Assembly: GCF_030997045.1 (NCBI RefSeq)
Contig: NZ_CP116899.1
Coordinates: forward strand, 2,931,001 to 2,995,000
Reading direction: 5' to 3'
DNA length: 64,000 bases
From: Microbulbifer sp. TB1203
GTDB lineage: Bacteria; Pseudomonadota; Gammaproteobacteria; Pseudomonadales; Cellvibrionaceae
Shown here: positions 26,890-45,455 of the stretch, piece by piece
How positions within the stretch are numbered: position 1 is the first letter of the stretch
Layout of the letters: each line of letters starts with the position of its first letter
Notes under the pieces: generated by a model
What the model saw: only the letters and a program-made list of their open reading frames with translations
The model's database searches: none
Told to the model about the DNA's origin: nothing
Position numbers and translations under genes: made by a program

Positions 26890-27570
26890 TTATTTAGCAG
26901 CTTTCTTACGGGTCTTCTTCGGCTGCTCATCGGGAATTTCGTCACCGATGACTTCACCTTTGAAAATCCAAACCTTGATACCGATGATGCCGTAAGTGGT
27001 CATCGCTTCAGCGGTGGCGTAGTCGATATTTGCGCGCAGGGTGTGCAGCGGCACACGGCCTTCGCGATACCATTCGGTACGGGCAATTTCCGCACCGCCG
27101 AGACGACCGCTCACCTGAATCTTGATGCCCTCGGCGCCCTGGCGCATTGCGTTCTGCACCGCACGCTTCATGGCGCGACGGAACATCACACGACGCTCCA
27201 ACTGCTGGGCAACGTTCTGGCCAACCAGAGCGGCGTCCAGGTCCGGCTTGCGCACTTCTTCAATGTCGATGTGCACCGGTACGCCCATCTGCGCGCTGAC
27301 TTCGTTGCGCAGGCGCTCTACGTCTTCACCTTTTTTTCCGATCACGATACCCGGACGGGCGGTGTGAATGGTCACACGCGCAGTGTTCGCCGGACGTTCG
27401 ATCTCGATACGGCTCACGGAAGCGTGAGCCAGTTTTTTGCGAATGTAATCGCGAACTTTCAGATCCGTGTACAGCTTGTCTGCGTACTCGTCGCTGCCGG
27501 CATACCAGACAGAGGTATGCTTTTTAACGATACCCAGACGAATGCCGGTAGGATGTACTTTTTGTCCCAT
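26890..27570 (-). CDS. rpsC: 30S ribosomal protein S3
   Basis: 226 aa; KH domain with RPGIVIGKKGEDVERLRNEV and the C-terminal S3 domain (GRLGGAEIARTEWYREGRVP). Ends in a lysine-rich tail. Part of mRNA entry helicase. Confidence 0.98.
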   Translation of the reverse strand: MGQKVHPTGIRLGIVKKHTSVWYAGSDEYADKLYTDLKVRDYIRKKLAHASVSRIEIERPANTARVTIHTARPGIVIGKKGEDVERLRNEVSAQMGVPVHIDIEEVRKPDLDAALVGQNVAQQLERRVMFRRAMKRAVQNAMRQGAEGIKIQVSGRLGGAEIARTEWYREGRVPLHTLRANIDYATAEAMTTYGIIGIKVWIFKGEVIGDEIPDEQPKKTRKKAAK

Positions 27571-27589
27571 GGTTTTCTCGCCTGCTCTC

Positions 27590-27922
27590 TTATTTCTCGG
27601 CCACTTTCACAGTGATGTGACAAGTACGCTTAAGAATCCGATCGGCACGACCTTTAGCACGCGGTTTGATGCGTTTCATGGTCATACCCTCATCCACAAA
27701 AATCGTGGAAACCTTCAGCTCGTCAACGTCGGCACCGTCGTTGTGCTCGGCGTTGGCGATGGCCGACTCTAGTACTTTCTTGACGATCGCCGCGCCCTTC
27801 TTCTGGCTGAACGCCAGGATGTCCAGGGCTTCCTCGACACCTTTGCCGCGAATCTGATCAGCCACCAGACGCGCCTTTTGCGCCGATAGACGAGCGCCGC
27901 GTAATTTTGCTGCTACTTCCAT
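27590..27922 (-). CDS. rplV: 50S ribosomal protein L22
   Basis: 110 aa, with RLSAQKARLVADQIRGKGVE and the tunnel hairpin KRIKPRAKGRADRILKRTCH of ordinary sequence (no macrolide-resistance indel seen). Confidence 0.98.
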   Translation of the reverse strand: MEVAAKLRGARLSAQKARLVADQIRGKGVEEALDILAFSQKKGAAIVKKVLESAIANAEHNDGADVDELKVSTIFVDEGMTMKRIKPRAKGRADRILKRTCHITVKVAEK

Positions 27923-27937
27923 CGTTATAACCTCGGC

Positions 27938-28216
27938 TTAGCGCTTCTTCGCTTTCTTGTCCGCAGCGTGACCGCGGTAAGTGCGGGTAGCGGCGAACTC
28001 GCCCAGCTTGTGACCAACCATCTCTTCGTTGACCAGTACGGGCACGTGTTGACGACCGTTGTGCACGGCAATCGTCAGACCCACCATTTCCGGCATAACC
28101 ATGGAACGGCGGGACCAGGTTTTAATCGGTCGACGATCATTGGCTGCAATCGCCGCCTCCACCTTTTTGATCAGATGAAGATCAATAAAGGGACCTTTCT
28201 TCAATGAGCGTGGCAC
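27938..28216 (-). CDS. rpsS: 30S ribosomal protein S19
   Basis: 92 aa, starting MPRSLKKGPFIDLHLIKKVE and containing TIAVHNGRQHVPVLVNEEMV and KLGEFAATRTYRGH. Head protein. Confidence 0.98.
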   Translation of the reverse strand: MPRSLKKGPFIDLHLIKKVEAAIAANDRRPIKTWSRRSMVMPEMVGLTIAVHNGRQHVPVLVNEEMVGHKLGEFAATRTYRGHAADKKAKKR

Positions 28217-28241
28217 TTTAGATTCCTCTTTGCTCTCTCAG

Positions 28242-28272
28242 TTTTGAAAAAGCCATCCTGACTTTTTCAAAA
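28242..28272. other. Intercistronic hairpin between rplB and rpsS
   Basis: TTTTGAAAAAG (28242-28252) and CTTTTTCAAAA (28262-28272) form a perfect 11-bp stem with a 9-base loop. It lies in a 158-base gap, large for this operon, which also contains GCCGGCACATCCTGTGCCGG at about 28339-28358. It could slow polymerase or direct RNA processing. Confidence 0.6.
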
Positions 28273-28374
28273 GACGCCGATTCCGGCGCATGTCAGTAAT
28301 CGGCTTTCGCCAACTCGGCAACAAAGCTGCCGATTTGCGCCGGCACATCCTGTGCCGGTCACGGTATGCCGGGC

Positions 28375-29199
28375 TTATTTGCCGCGACGGCGTACTATCA
28401 TCTTGTCGGTGCGCTTGTTCTTACGCGTTTTCTTACCCTTCGTGGGCACACCCCAGGGGGTTACCGGGTGACGGCCACCAGAGGTACGACCTTCACCACC
28501 ACCGTGCGGGTGATCCACCGGGTTCATCGCCACACCGCGAACGGTCGGGCGAACACCGCGCCAGCGCTTGGCACCGGCCTTACCCAGCTTACGCAGGCTG
28601 TGCTCGGAGTTGCTCACTTCACCCAGGGTGGCGCGGCACTCGGACAACACCTTGCGCATCTCGCCGGAACGCAGGCGAACCGTTGCGTACTGGCCTTCGC
28701 GCGCCACCAGCTGCACAGAGGCACCGGCGGAGCGGGCCAACTGGGCGCCCTTGCCCGGCTTCAGCTCGAGACCGTGGATCACGGAACCCACCGGGATATT
28801 GCGCAGCGGCAGGGTGTTGCCCACAACAATCGGCGCCGCGTCGCCGGACTGCACGGTAGCACCGGCTTTCAGGCCTTTCGGCGCGATGATGTAACGGCGC
28901 TCGCCGTCTGCGTAGCAGACCAGGGCAATATTGGCACTGCGGTTCGGGTCGTACTCCAGGCGTTCAACCTTGGCCGGGATACCGTCCTTGTTGCGCTTGA
29001 AGTCGATAACACGGTAGTGCTGCTTGTGACCACCGCCGATATGGCGAGTGGTGATGCGACCGGCGTTGTTACGACCGCCGCTCTTGCTTTTCTTCTCTAC
29101 CAGGGGAGCATAGGGCTCACCCTTGTACAGGTCAGGGTTTACAACCTTGACCAGGTGGCGACGGCCGGCAGAGGTCGGTTTACTTTTTACAATCGGCAT
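28375..29199 (-). CDS. rplB: 50S ribosomal protein L2
   Basis: 274 aa, with SGGRNNAGRITTRHIGGGHK and the C-terminal VRGVAMNPVDHPHGGGEGRT carrying the conserved His near the peptidyl-transferase centre. Confidence 0.99.
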   Translation of the reverse strand: MPIVKSKPTSAGRRHLVKVVNPDLYKGEPYAPLVEKKSKSGGRNNAGRITTRHIGGGHKQHYRVIDFKRNKDGIPAKVERLEYDPNRSANIALVCYADGERRYIIAPKGLKAGATVQSGDAAPIVVGNTLPLRNIPVGSVIHGLELKPGKGAQLARSAGASVQLVAREGQYATVRLRSGEMRKVLSECRATLGEVSNSEHSLRKLGKAGAKRWRGVRPTVRGVAMNPVDHPHGGGEGRTSGGRHPVTPWGVPTKGKKTRKNKRTDKMIVRRRGK

Positions 29200-29216
29200 T
29201 GCAACTGTCCCCTTAC

Positions 29217-29525
29217 TTACGCCGTTACGTCGGCAGCTTCAAAGTTGATGTCGCTGCCTTCGGCCAGGCGAACGTAGGCTTTTTTCCAGTCGTTGCGACG
29301 GCCCATGCCGAAACGCGTACGCTTGGTTTTGCCTTTTACGTTCACGGTGCGAACCTGCTCGACGGAAACGTTGAACAGCTTTTCAACCGCGGCCTTGATC
29401 TCGGCTTTATCGGCATCGGTGGTGACCTTGAAAACCACTTGGTTGGCAGCGTCCGCCAATGCAGCAGCTTTTTCGGAAATTACCGGGCCGAGCAGTACTT
29501 TGTAGAGTCGCTCCTGCTTGTTCAT
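29217..29525 (-). CDS. rplW: 50S ribosomal protein L23
   Basis: 102 aa, with YKVLLGPVISEKAAALADAA and KGKTKRTRFGMGRRNDWKKA. Docking site of trigger factor and SRP at the tunnel exit. Its start overlaps the rplD stop by four bases. Confidence 0.98.
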   Translation of the reverse strand: MNKQERLYKVLLGPVISEKAAALADAANQVVFKVTTDADKAEIKAAVEKLFNVSVEQVRTVNVKGKTKRTRFGMGRRNDWKKAYVRLAEGSDINFEAADVTA

Positions 29526-30142
29526 CCCAGCACCTCTTCAATTTTCTTGAGCGCAGACACGGTAACCACGACCTTGTCGAAGCGGATCAGGCTGACCGGG
29601 TCAATGCCCTGCACGTCGCGCACGTCGATCTTGTGCAGGTTGCGAGAAGCGAGGTAGAGGTTCTCACTCACTTCTTCAGTGATTATCAGCGCATCCGCCA
29701 GGTCGAACTGAGCCAGCTTGCTCACCAGCTGCTTGGTCTTGGGCGCCTCCATTTCGAAGGACTCCACCACCACCAGGCGCTCCTGACGGGCCAGTTCGGA
29801 GAGGATGCAGCGCAGAGCGGCGCGGTACATCTTCTTGTTCAGCTTGACGCTGTGATCCCGCGGCTCAGCGGCGAAGGTTACGCCACCGGAGCGCCACAGC
29901 GGGCTGCGGATGGTACCGGCGCGGGCGCGACCGGTGCCTTTCTGGCGCCAGGGCTTCTTGCCGCCACCGGAAACGTCAGCGCGATTCTTCTGCGCCTTGG
30001 TACCCTGGCGGGCACCGGCCATGTAGGCCACTACCGCCTGGTGTACGAGATCCTGATTGAACTCACGTCCGAAAGTCACTTCAGAGACAGCTACAGTGCC
30101 TTTGGCGCCTTCGGGAGTAGCGATATTCAGTTCCATATCCAT
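29522..30142 (-). CDS. rplD: 50S ribosomal protein L4
   Basis: 206 aa, with GTKAQKNRADVSGGGKKPWR and QKGTGRARAGTIRSPLWRSG. In E. coli it also represses its own operon through the S10 leader; the leader here is short (about 65 nt), so that mechanism may be absent. Confidence 0.98.
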   Translation of the reverse strand: MDMELNIATPEGAKGTVAVSEVTFGREFNQDLVHQAVVAYMAGARQGTKAQKNRADVSGGGKKPWRQKGTGRARAGTIRSPLWRSGGVTFAAEPRDHSVKLNKKMYRAALRCILSELARQERLVVVESFEMEAPKTKQLVSKLAQFDLADALIITEEVSENLYLASRNLHKIDVRDVQGIDPVSLIRFDKVVVTVSALKKIEEVLG

Positions 30143-30154
30143 TTCCCCTCAGAC

Positions 30155-30790
30155 TTAGGCTTTTACTGCCGGACGAACGATTACATCACCGCCGGGCGCA
30201 CCGGGAACGGCGCCTTTAACCAGCAGCAGATTGCGTTCGGCGTCGACACGAACCACTTCCAGGTTCTGCACAGTTACACGCTCAGCACCCATGTGGCCGG
30301 CCATTTTCTTGCCTTTCCACACGCGACCGGGAGTCTGGCACTGGCCGATGGAACCGGGAGCGCGGTGAGACAGAGAGTTGCCGTGGGTTGCGTCCTGGGT
30401 ACTGAAATTCCAGCGCTTAATGCCGCCCTGAAAACCTTTACCCTTGGAAGTGCCGGTTACGTCGATCTTCTGGCCGGCCTCAAAGCCGGAGACAGTGATT
30501 TCAGAACCGATTTCGAAGGTCTCCTCAGAGGCGTCGGTGCGCAGTTCGAAGAGACGAGTGCCGGCCTCAGTGTTGGCCTTGGCGAAGTGGCCCGCTTGGG
30601 GCCTGGAGACACGGGAAGCCTTACGCTTACCCACGGTCACCTGAACCGCGGCATAGCCGTCAGTTTCCACACTTTTCACCTGAGTGACGCGATTCGGGGC
30701 CACCTCGATAACGGTAACCGGAATAGAAGCGCCATCCTCAGTGAAGATGCGAGTCATGCCGCTCTTGCGGCCGACAATACCTATAGTCAT
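30155..30790 (-). CDS. rplC: 50S ribosomal protein L3
   Basis: 211 aa, starting TIGIVGRKSGMTRIFTEDGA and with WNFSTQDATHGNSLSHRAPG and GKKMAGHMGAERVTVQNLEV. Glutamine in the HGNSLSHRAPGSIGQ loop is the site methylated by PrmB in E. coli. Confidence 0.98.
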   Translation of the reverse strand: MTIGIVGRKSGMTRIFTEDGASIPVTVIEVAPNRVTQVKSVETDGYAAVQVTVGKRKASRVSRPQAGHFAKANTEAGTRLFELRTDASEETFEIGSEITVSGFEAGQKIDVTGTSKGKGFQGGIKRWNFSTQDATHGNSLSHRAPGSIGQCQTPGRVWKGKKMAGHMGAERVTVQNLEVVRVDAERNLLLVKGAVPGAPGGDVIVRPAVKA

Positions 30791-30900
30791 CGTTTCAACC
30801 TCTCAGTGCACGGGGCTTTAACCCACTGCGGCCGCCCAGTTTCAGAGCGTTACACTACCCGGACCTTTTTCGCCCGGGATTCGGTAGTTAATTAAAAGAG

Positions 30901-31212
30901 TTAGCCGAGACTGATCTGAACCTCAACACCGGCCGCCAGATCGAGCTTCATCAGCGCGTCGACGGTTTTCTCGGTGGGCTCCACGATGTCCAGCAAACGC
31001 TTGTGGGTACGAATCTCGTACTGGTCGCGCGCGTCTTTGTTGACGTGCGGGGAAATCAGCACGGTGTACTTCTCTTTGCGAGTCGGCAGCGGAATGGGAC
31101 CGCGAACCTGCGCGCCCGTGCGCTTGGCCGTCTCGACGATCTCCTGGGTAGACGTGTCGATCAGCTTGTGATCGAACGCCTTCAGGCGAATTCGGATGCG
31201 TTGACCCTGCAT
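30901..31212 (-). CDS. rpsJ: 30S ribosomal protein S10 / NusE
   Basis: 103 aa, starting MQGQRIRIRLKAFDHKLIDT; an in-frame ATG five codons upstream (MEFDS) is not conserved, so 31212 is preferred. Contains GPIPLPTRKEKYTVLISPHV. Ribosome head protein and, as NusE, a transcription antitermination partner of NusB and NusG. First gene of the S10 operon, directly behind a strong promoter. Confidence 0.97.
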   Translation of the reverse strand: MQGQRIRIRLKAFDHKLIDTSTQEIVETAKRTGAQVRGPIPLPTRKEKYTVLISPHVNKDARDQYEIRTHKRLLDIVEPTEKTVDALMKLDLAAGVEVQISLG

Positions 31213-31284
31213 GGAATCAAACTCCAATCAAAACCAAAGAACGTCCCTTTGCGCAGCCCCGAGGGCGGGCGAAAAGGAGCGCGA

Positions 31285-31313
31285 ATTCTACGGTCAGCGC
31301 TCCGGCCTGTCAA
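31285..31313 (-). promoter_or_regulatory. S10 operon promoter
   Basis: On the minus strand TTGACA (31313-31308), exactly 17 bases, TAGAAT (31290-31285), then GC-rich TCGCGCTCC. This is a near-consensus sigma70 promoter about 73 bases before rpsJ. The plus-strand YbaK-like gene starts at 31399 on the other side. Confidence 0.8.
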
Positions 31314-31398
31314 CCGCCAACCAGTCTTGGTTTTGCACCGCCGGCGCGGCGTGAAACTACACTTGAAAGACGCCACTGCGAAACGAGGAGAAAAGACC

Positions 31399-31875
31399 GT
31401 GACCATAGCTGCAAGAGTGAGTCAGTATTTGCGCGACCAGTCGGTCGACTTCCAATTGGTCCAGCATCCCCACAGCCAGCGCAGCGCGGAGAGCGCACGC
31501 GCGGCCCGCGTCCGCGAAGACCAGGTGGCCAAAGCGGTGCTGCTCAAAGACGACCAGGGTTATGTACTGGCGGTGCTGCCCGCCAGCAGCAGCCTGGATA
31601 TGCGCGCGGTGCACGATGAGACCGGCCGCAGACACCTGGAGATGGTGGAGGAAGGGGAGTTGAGCCGCGCCTTCCCGGACTGCGAGCTGGGCGCCCTGCC
31701 ACCCCTGGGGCAGGCCTACGGCATCACCACCGTGCTGGACAACAGCCTGCGCCACCGCGACACCGTCTATTTCGAGGCCGGCGACCACGAGGAACTGGTG
31801 GAAATGGACGGCACGCGCTTTGCCAAGCTGTTCGAGGACTGCCAGAGCTGCGATTTGAGCAAGGACTGGCCGTAG
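31399..31875 (+). CDS. YbaK/ProX-type aminoacyl-tRNA deacylase domain protein
   Basis: 158-aa stand-alone YbaK/aminoacyl-tRNA-synthetase-associated domain, a family that hydrolyses mischarged tRNAs. Visible: QHPHSQRSAESARAARV, then DQVAKAVLLKDDQGYVLAVL with the conserved lysine, LGALPPLGQAYGI and DTVYFEAGDHEELVEMDG. Start GTG at 31399, with GAGGAG eleven bases upstream. It is the only plus-strand gene inside the ribosomal region and separates tufA from the S10 operon. Which tRNA it edits is not evident. Confidence 0.85.
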   Translation: MTIAARVSQYLRDQSVDFQLVQHPHSQRSAESARAARVREDQVAKAVLLKDDQGYVLAVLPASSSLDMRAVHDETGRRHLEMVEEGELSRAFPDCELGALPPLGQAYGITTVLDNSLRHRDTVYFEAGDHEELVEMDGTRFAKLFEDCQSCDLSKDWP

Positions 31876-31915
31876 AAAAAACGCCCAGCCACTTTTCAGC
31901 AACTGAGCGTTTTTT
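31876..31915. terminator. Bidirectional terminator between the YbaK-like gene and tufA
   Basis: AAAAAACGCCCAG (31876-31888) pairs with CTGAGCGTTTTTT (31903-31915), so each strand ends in a T-run. It follows the YbaK stop codon directly and lies 63 bases beyond the tufA stop. Confidence 0.85.
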
Positions 31916-31978
31916 ATCGGATACTCCAGGGCGGGCCTTTCGGCCCGCATGCGGAGCTGTGGAGCCCCGCGCACCGGC

Positions 31979-33172
31979 TTATTCGATGATCTTGGCTACC
32001 ACGCCAGCACCAACGGTACGGCCGCCTTCGCGGATCGCGAAGCGCAGGCCTTCTTCCATGGCGATCGGGGCAATCAGGGTCACCGTCATCTGGATGTTGT
32101 CACCCGGCATTACCATTTCGGTACCTTCCGGCAGTTCACAGGCACCGGTTACGTCGGTGGTGCGGAAGTAGAACTGCGGACGGTAGCCCTTGAAGAAGGG
32201 GGTGTGACGGCCGCCTTCGTCTTTGGACAGGACGTACACTTCCGCCTCGAACTTGGTGTGCGGGGTGATGGAGCCCGGCTTGGCCAGTACCTGGCCACGC
32301 TCCACTTCGTCGCGCTTGGTGCCGCGCAGCAGGGCGCCGATGTTCTCACCCGCACGGCCCTCGTCGAGCAGCTTGCGGAACATTTCCACACCGGTACAGG
32401 TGGTGGTGGTGGTTTCCTTGATGCCCACGATTTGGATTTCGTCGCCGGTCTTGATGATGCCGCGCTCTACACGACCGGTCACTACGGTGCCGCGGCCGGA
32501 GATGGAGAAGACGTCTTCGATGGGCATCAGGAACGGCTGGTCCACCGCGCGCTCCGGCTCGGGGATGTACTCGTCCAGGGTTTCCACCAGCTTCTTGACG
32601 GCGGTGGTGCCCATTTCGTTGTCGTCTTCGCCGTTCAGCGCCATCAGCGCGGAACCGACGATGATCGGGGTGTCGTCACCGGGGAATTCGTACTGGTCGA
32701 GCAGTTCGCGCACTTCCATTTCCACCAGCTCGAGCAGTTCTTCGTCGTCCACCATGTCGGCTTTGTTGAGGAAGACCACGATGTAGGGTACGCCTACCTG
32801 GCGGGACAGCAGGATGTGCTCGCGGGTCTGCGGCATGGGGCCGTCGGCGGCGGAGCAGACCAGGATGGCGCCGTCCATCTGCGCAGCACCGGTGATCATG
32901 TTCTTCACATAGTCGGCGTGTCCCGGGCAGTCTACGTGGGCGTAGTGACGGGTCGGGGATTCGTATTCTACGTGGGAGGTGGCAATGGTGATACCGCGCT
33001 CGCGCTCTTCGGGAGCGTTATCGATCCCTTCGAAGGCGACTGCAGAGCCGCCCCAGACTTCGGCGCAAACGCGGGTCAGCGCGGCGGTCAGGGTGGTTTT
33101 ACCGTGGTCTACGTGACCGATGGTGCCCACGTTCACGTGGGGCTTGGAACGTTCAAACTTTTCTTTTGCCAC
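31979..33172 (-). CDS. tufA: Elongation factor Tu, copy 1
   Basis: 397-aa GTPase that delivers aminoacyl-tRNA. G-motifs GHVDHGKTTL, DCPGHADYVK and NKADM are intact, as is the tRNA-binding HTPFFKGYRPQFYFRTTDVT. Start codon is GTG (33172), with AGAGGA upstream. The nucleotide sequence differs from copy 2 (49305-50498) at only about four third-codon positions and gives the same protein. Last gene of the str operon. Confidence 0.98.
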   Translation of the reverse strand: MAKEKFERSKPHVNVGTIGHVDHGKTTLTAALTRVCAEVWGGSAVAFEGIDNAPEERERGITIATSHVEYESPTRHYAHVDCPGHADYVKNMITGAAQMDGAILVCSAADGPMPQTREHILLSRQVGVPYIVVFLNKADMVDDEELLELVEMEVRELLDQYEFPGDDTPIIVGSALMALNGEDDNEMGTTAVKKLVETLDEYIPEPERAVDQPFLMPIEDVFSISGRGTVVTGRVERGIIKTGDEIQIVGIKETTTTTCTGVEMFRKLLDEGRAGENIGALLRGTKRDEVERGQVLAKPGSITPHTKFEAEVYVLSKDEGGRHTPFFKGYRPQFYFRTTDVTGACELPEGTEMVMPGDNIQMTVTLIAPIAMEEGLRFAIREGGRTVGAGVVAKIIE

Positions 33173-33261
33173 TGTCGTGTCCTCTATAGCTAAAAGTTTG
33201 TCAAAGAAGCCTCGAGCTGTGCACCTGTCGGCCGCCCGAGGCCTTTTGAGTCAAAGGTTGT

Positions 33262-35367
<2,106 letters not shown>

Positions 35368-35456
35368 AGTTGTATCCTCGATATAACGGCAAAAGGCAGC
35401 CTGGAATTTCCGTGCTGCCTTTCGGTATTAATTTCCGATGGTGGTAATCATCAGAC

Positions 35457-35927
35457 TCAGAAGCGGTAGTGAGAGAACGCCTTGTTGGCTTCCGCCATAC
35501 GGTGCACGTCTTCACGCTTCTTGACCGCACCGCCCTTGCTCTGGGAGGCGTCGATCATTTCGTTGGCCAGGCGCTGGGCCATGGACTTCTCGCCGCGCTT
35601 GCGGGAGAACTCTACCAGCCAACGCATTGCCAGAGCCATGCGGCGCGAGGGACGCACTTCTACCGGCACCTGGTAAGTCGCACCACCAACGCGGCGGGAC
35701 TTAACTTCCACCATAGGCGCAATGTTTTCCAGGGACTCTTCGAAAACTTCGATGGGGTCTTTGTTCAGTTTTTCAGAAACCATATCCAGGGCACCGTAGA
35801 CGATGCTCTCTGCAACAGATTTCTTGCCGCTGATCATGACGTGGTTCATGAACTTGGCGAGGGTGACGTTCCCGAACTTGGGATCGGGCAGCACTTCGCG
35901 CTTGGCGACTACTCGTCTTCTTGGCAT
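35457..35927 (-). CDS. rpsG: 30S ribosomal protein S7
   Basis: 156 aa, with LPDPKFGNVTLAKFMNHVMI and QVPVEVRPSRRMALAMRWL; assembly initiator of the 30S head. In E. coli S7 represses the str operon at the rpsL-rpsG junction. Confidence 0.98.
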   Translation of the reverse strand: MPRRRVVAKREVLPDPKFGNVTLAKFMNHVMISGKKSVAESIVYGALDMVSEKLNKDPIEVFEESLENIAPMVEVKSRRVGGATYQVPVEVRPSRRMALAMRWLVEFSRKRGEKSMAQRLANEMIDASQSKGGAVKKREDVHRMAEANKAFSHYRF

Positions 35928-36043
35928 GGGATTGCCTCTCTTCAGGGTTACTCTGAGACGCCGCCGTAACTCAAATACTCATCGGCGAGCTCAGCCTTAC
36001 TCCGGTTGGAAAACCGAAACGCAATGGGTCAAATAAAGGTCAA

Positions 36044-36418
36044 TTAGCCTTTGGGTCGCTTGGCGCCGTACTTGGAACGGCCCTGCTTGCGATCGTTGAC
36101 GCCGGCACAGTCCAGTGCACCGCGCACCGTGTGGTAGCGCACACCCGGCAGGTCTTTTACACGACCGCCGCGAATCAGTACCACGCTGTGCTCCTGCAGG
36201 TTGTGGCCCTCACCGCCGATGTACGAAGTCACTTCGTAACCGTTGGTCAGGCGCACACGGCAGACCTTGCGCAATGCAGAGTTCGGCTTCTTCGGTGTAG
36301 TGGTGTACACGCGAGTGCAAACTCCACGGCGCTGCGGGCTGGCCTGCAGGGCGGGAACGTCGCTTTTCTCGACTTTGCGTTTTCTCGGCTTACGAACCAA
36401 CTGGTTGATCGTTGCCAT
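36044..36418 (-). CDS. rpsL: 30S ribosomal protein S12
   Basis: 124 aa, with VYTTTPKKPNSALRKVCRVR and GGRVKDLPGVRYHTVRGALD. The two lysines where streptomycin resistance arises are unmutated. First gene of the str operon, behind a GGAG ribosome-binding site. Confidence 0.98.
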   Translation of the reverse strand: MATINQLVRKPRKRKVEKSDVPALQASPQRRGVCTRVYTTTPKKPNSALRKVCRVRLTNGYEVTSYIGGEGHNLQEHSVVLIRGGRVKDLPGVRYHTVRGALDCAGVNDRKQGRSKYGAKRPKG

Positions 36419-36427
36419 TAAAAATCA

Positions 36428-36467
36428 CTCCAAAAATAAAACGCCCCCACCTTCGAGAGCGGGGGCC
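36428..36467 (-). terminator. Terminator-like hairpin in the rpsL leader (possible attenuator)
   Basis: On the minus strand GCCCCC (36466-36461) pairs with GGGGGC (36448-36443), with a small inner CT/AG stem, and TTTTATTTTT follows (36440-36431). It lies between the str promoter (36536-36564) and the rpsL ATG (36418), so every transcript from that promoter must pass it. An upstream stem TGGCCTG...CAGGCAG-like (about 36490-36510) could be an alternative structure. Confidence 0.65.
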
Positions 36468-36535
36468 CAATCGTCTGTGTGTGCTAGCTGCTGGCCTGAA
36501 AGCCAGGCAGCACACCCCACATAAGCGGGGGCCGC

Positions 36536-36564
36536 ATTCTATAGGCGCGACCGCGCCCAGTCAA
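36536..36564 (-). promoter_or_regulatory. str operon promoter
   Basis: On the minus strand TTGACT (36564-36559), 17 bases, TAGAAT (36541-36536), followed by the GC-rich GCGGCCCCCGC. Near-consensus sigma70 promoter with a discriminator of the kind linked to stringent control; leader of about 110 nt. Confidence 0.75.
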
Positions 36565-36565
36565 T

Positions 36566-36732
36566 GCGGAATGATGAATGCTGAATGCGGAATCGCGATC
36601 TGGCCATGTGCCGCAGGGCGACTCCTCGACCGCGATCAGCCCCGGTGCTAGCCGGGAGCCGGATCGCGGCCAACGGCCGCTCCTACAGCACAGAGCCAGA
36701 CCGCGTATTCCGCATTCCGCATTCCGCTTTCA

Positions 36733-36738
<6 letters not shown>
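36566..36738. repeat. Composite repeat: ATTCCGCATTC-type arms enclosing REP-like copy 4
   Basis: GGAATGATGAATGCTGAATG with CGGAAT (36568-36593) faces the inverted ATTCCGCATTCCGCATTCCG then CTTTCATCATTC (36707-36738). Between them lies a diverged REP-like copy ending GGCCAACGGCCGCTCCTACA (about 36593-36687). The rpoC stop codon falls inside the right arm. Confidence 0.75.
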
Positions 36739-40962
<4,224 letters not shown>

Positions 40963-41066
40963 GGCCTTTCCTCCACTAGGGGGTAGTCAACCCGGCTTCG
41001 GGCCGGGCGTGCCGGCGGCGCATCGTGCCGCCGGTCTCTGTCTACTAATCCGATAAACAACCGGTC

Positions 41067-45140
<4,074 letters not shown>

Positions 45141-45177
45141 TCATATTCCCCAGCTTGATCGGTGACAAGACTTCGTG

Positions 45178-45268
45178 GGAAAACCGGGGTCAGAGTAAAA
45201 TTATTTTCCAATTTGAAAAATTGAATGGCTGCGCCATTAAAATAATTTTACTCTGACCCCGGTTTTCC
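45178..45268. repeat. 91-bp element with perfect 30-bp inverted arms
   Basis: The arm GGAAAACCGGGGTCAGAGTA (continuing AAATTATTTT; 45178-45207) is repeated exactly inverted at 45239-45268. The 31-base centre holds two more small hairpins (AATTTGAAAAATT and AATGGCTGCGCCATT). It starts 38 bases upstream of the rpoB ATG and would form a very stable hairpin in the rplJL-rpoBC mRNA. The GGGGTCAGAGTAAAATT core resembles, from memory, sequences found beside transposase genes in other proteobacteria. Confidence 0.93.
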
Positions 45269-45455
45269 ACCTCCGGGCGAGAAGCCTCTGAGCAATACAG
45301 TCTTCACTGCACTGATCGGAAATCTCTCGAGCACTTGCGCTTTTCAGCGGCGCACAGAGTGCGTTAAGGTGTATTTGCAGTCTCAGCGGTCATGTTTTCT
45401 TCGGTCAAAAAAACAACGCGTTAAGAGACTCGAAAACCTCGCTGCCGAAAACGGC

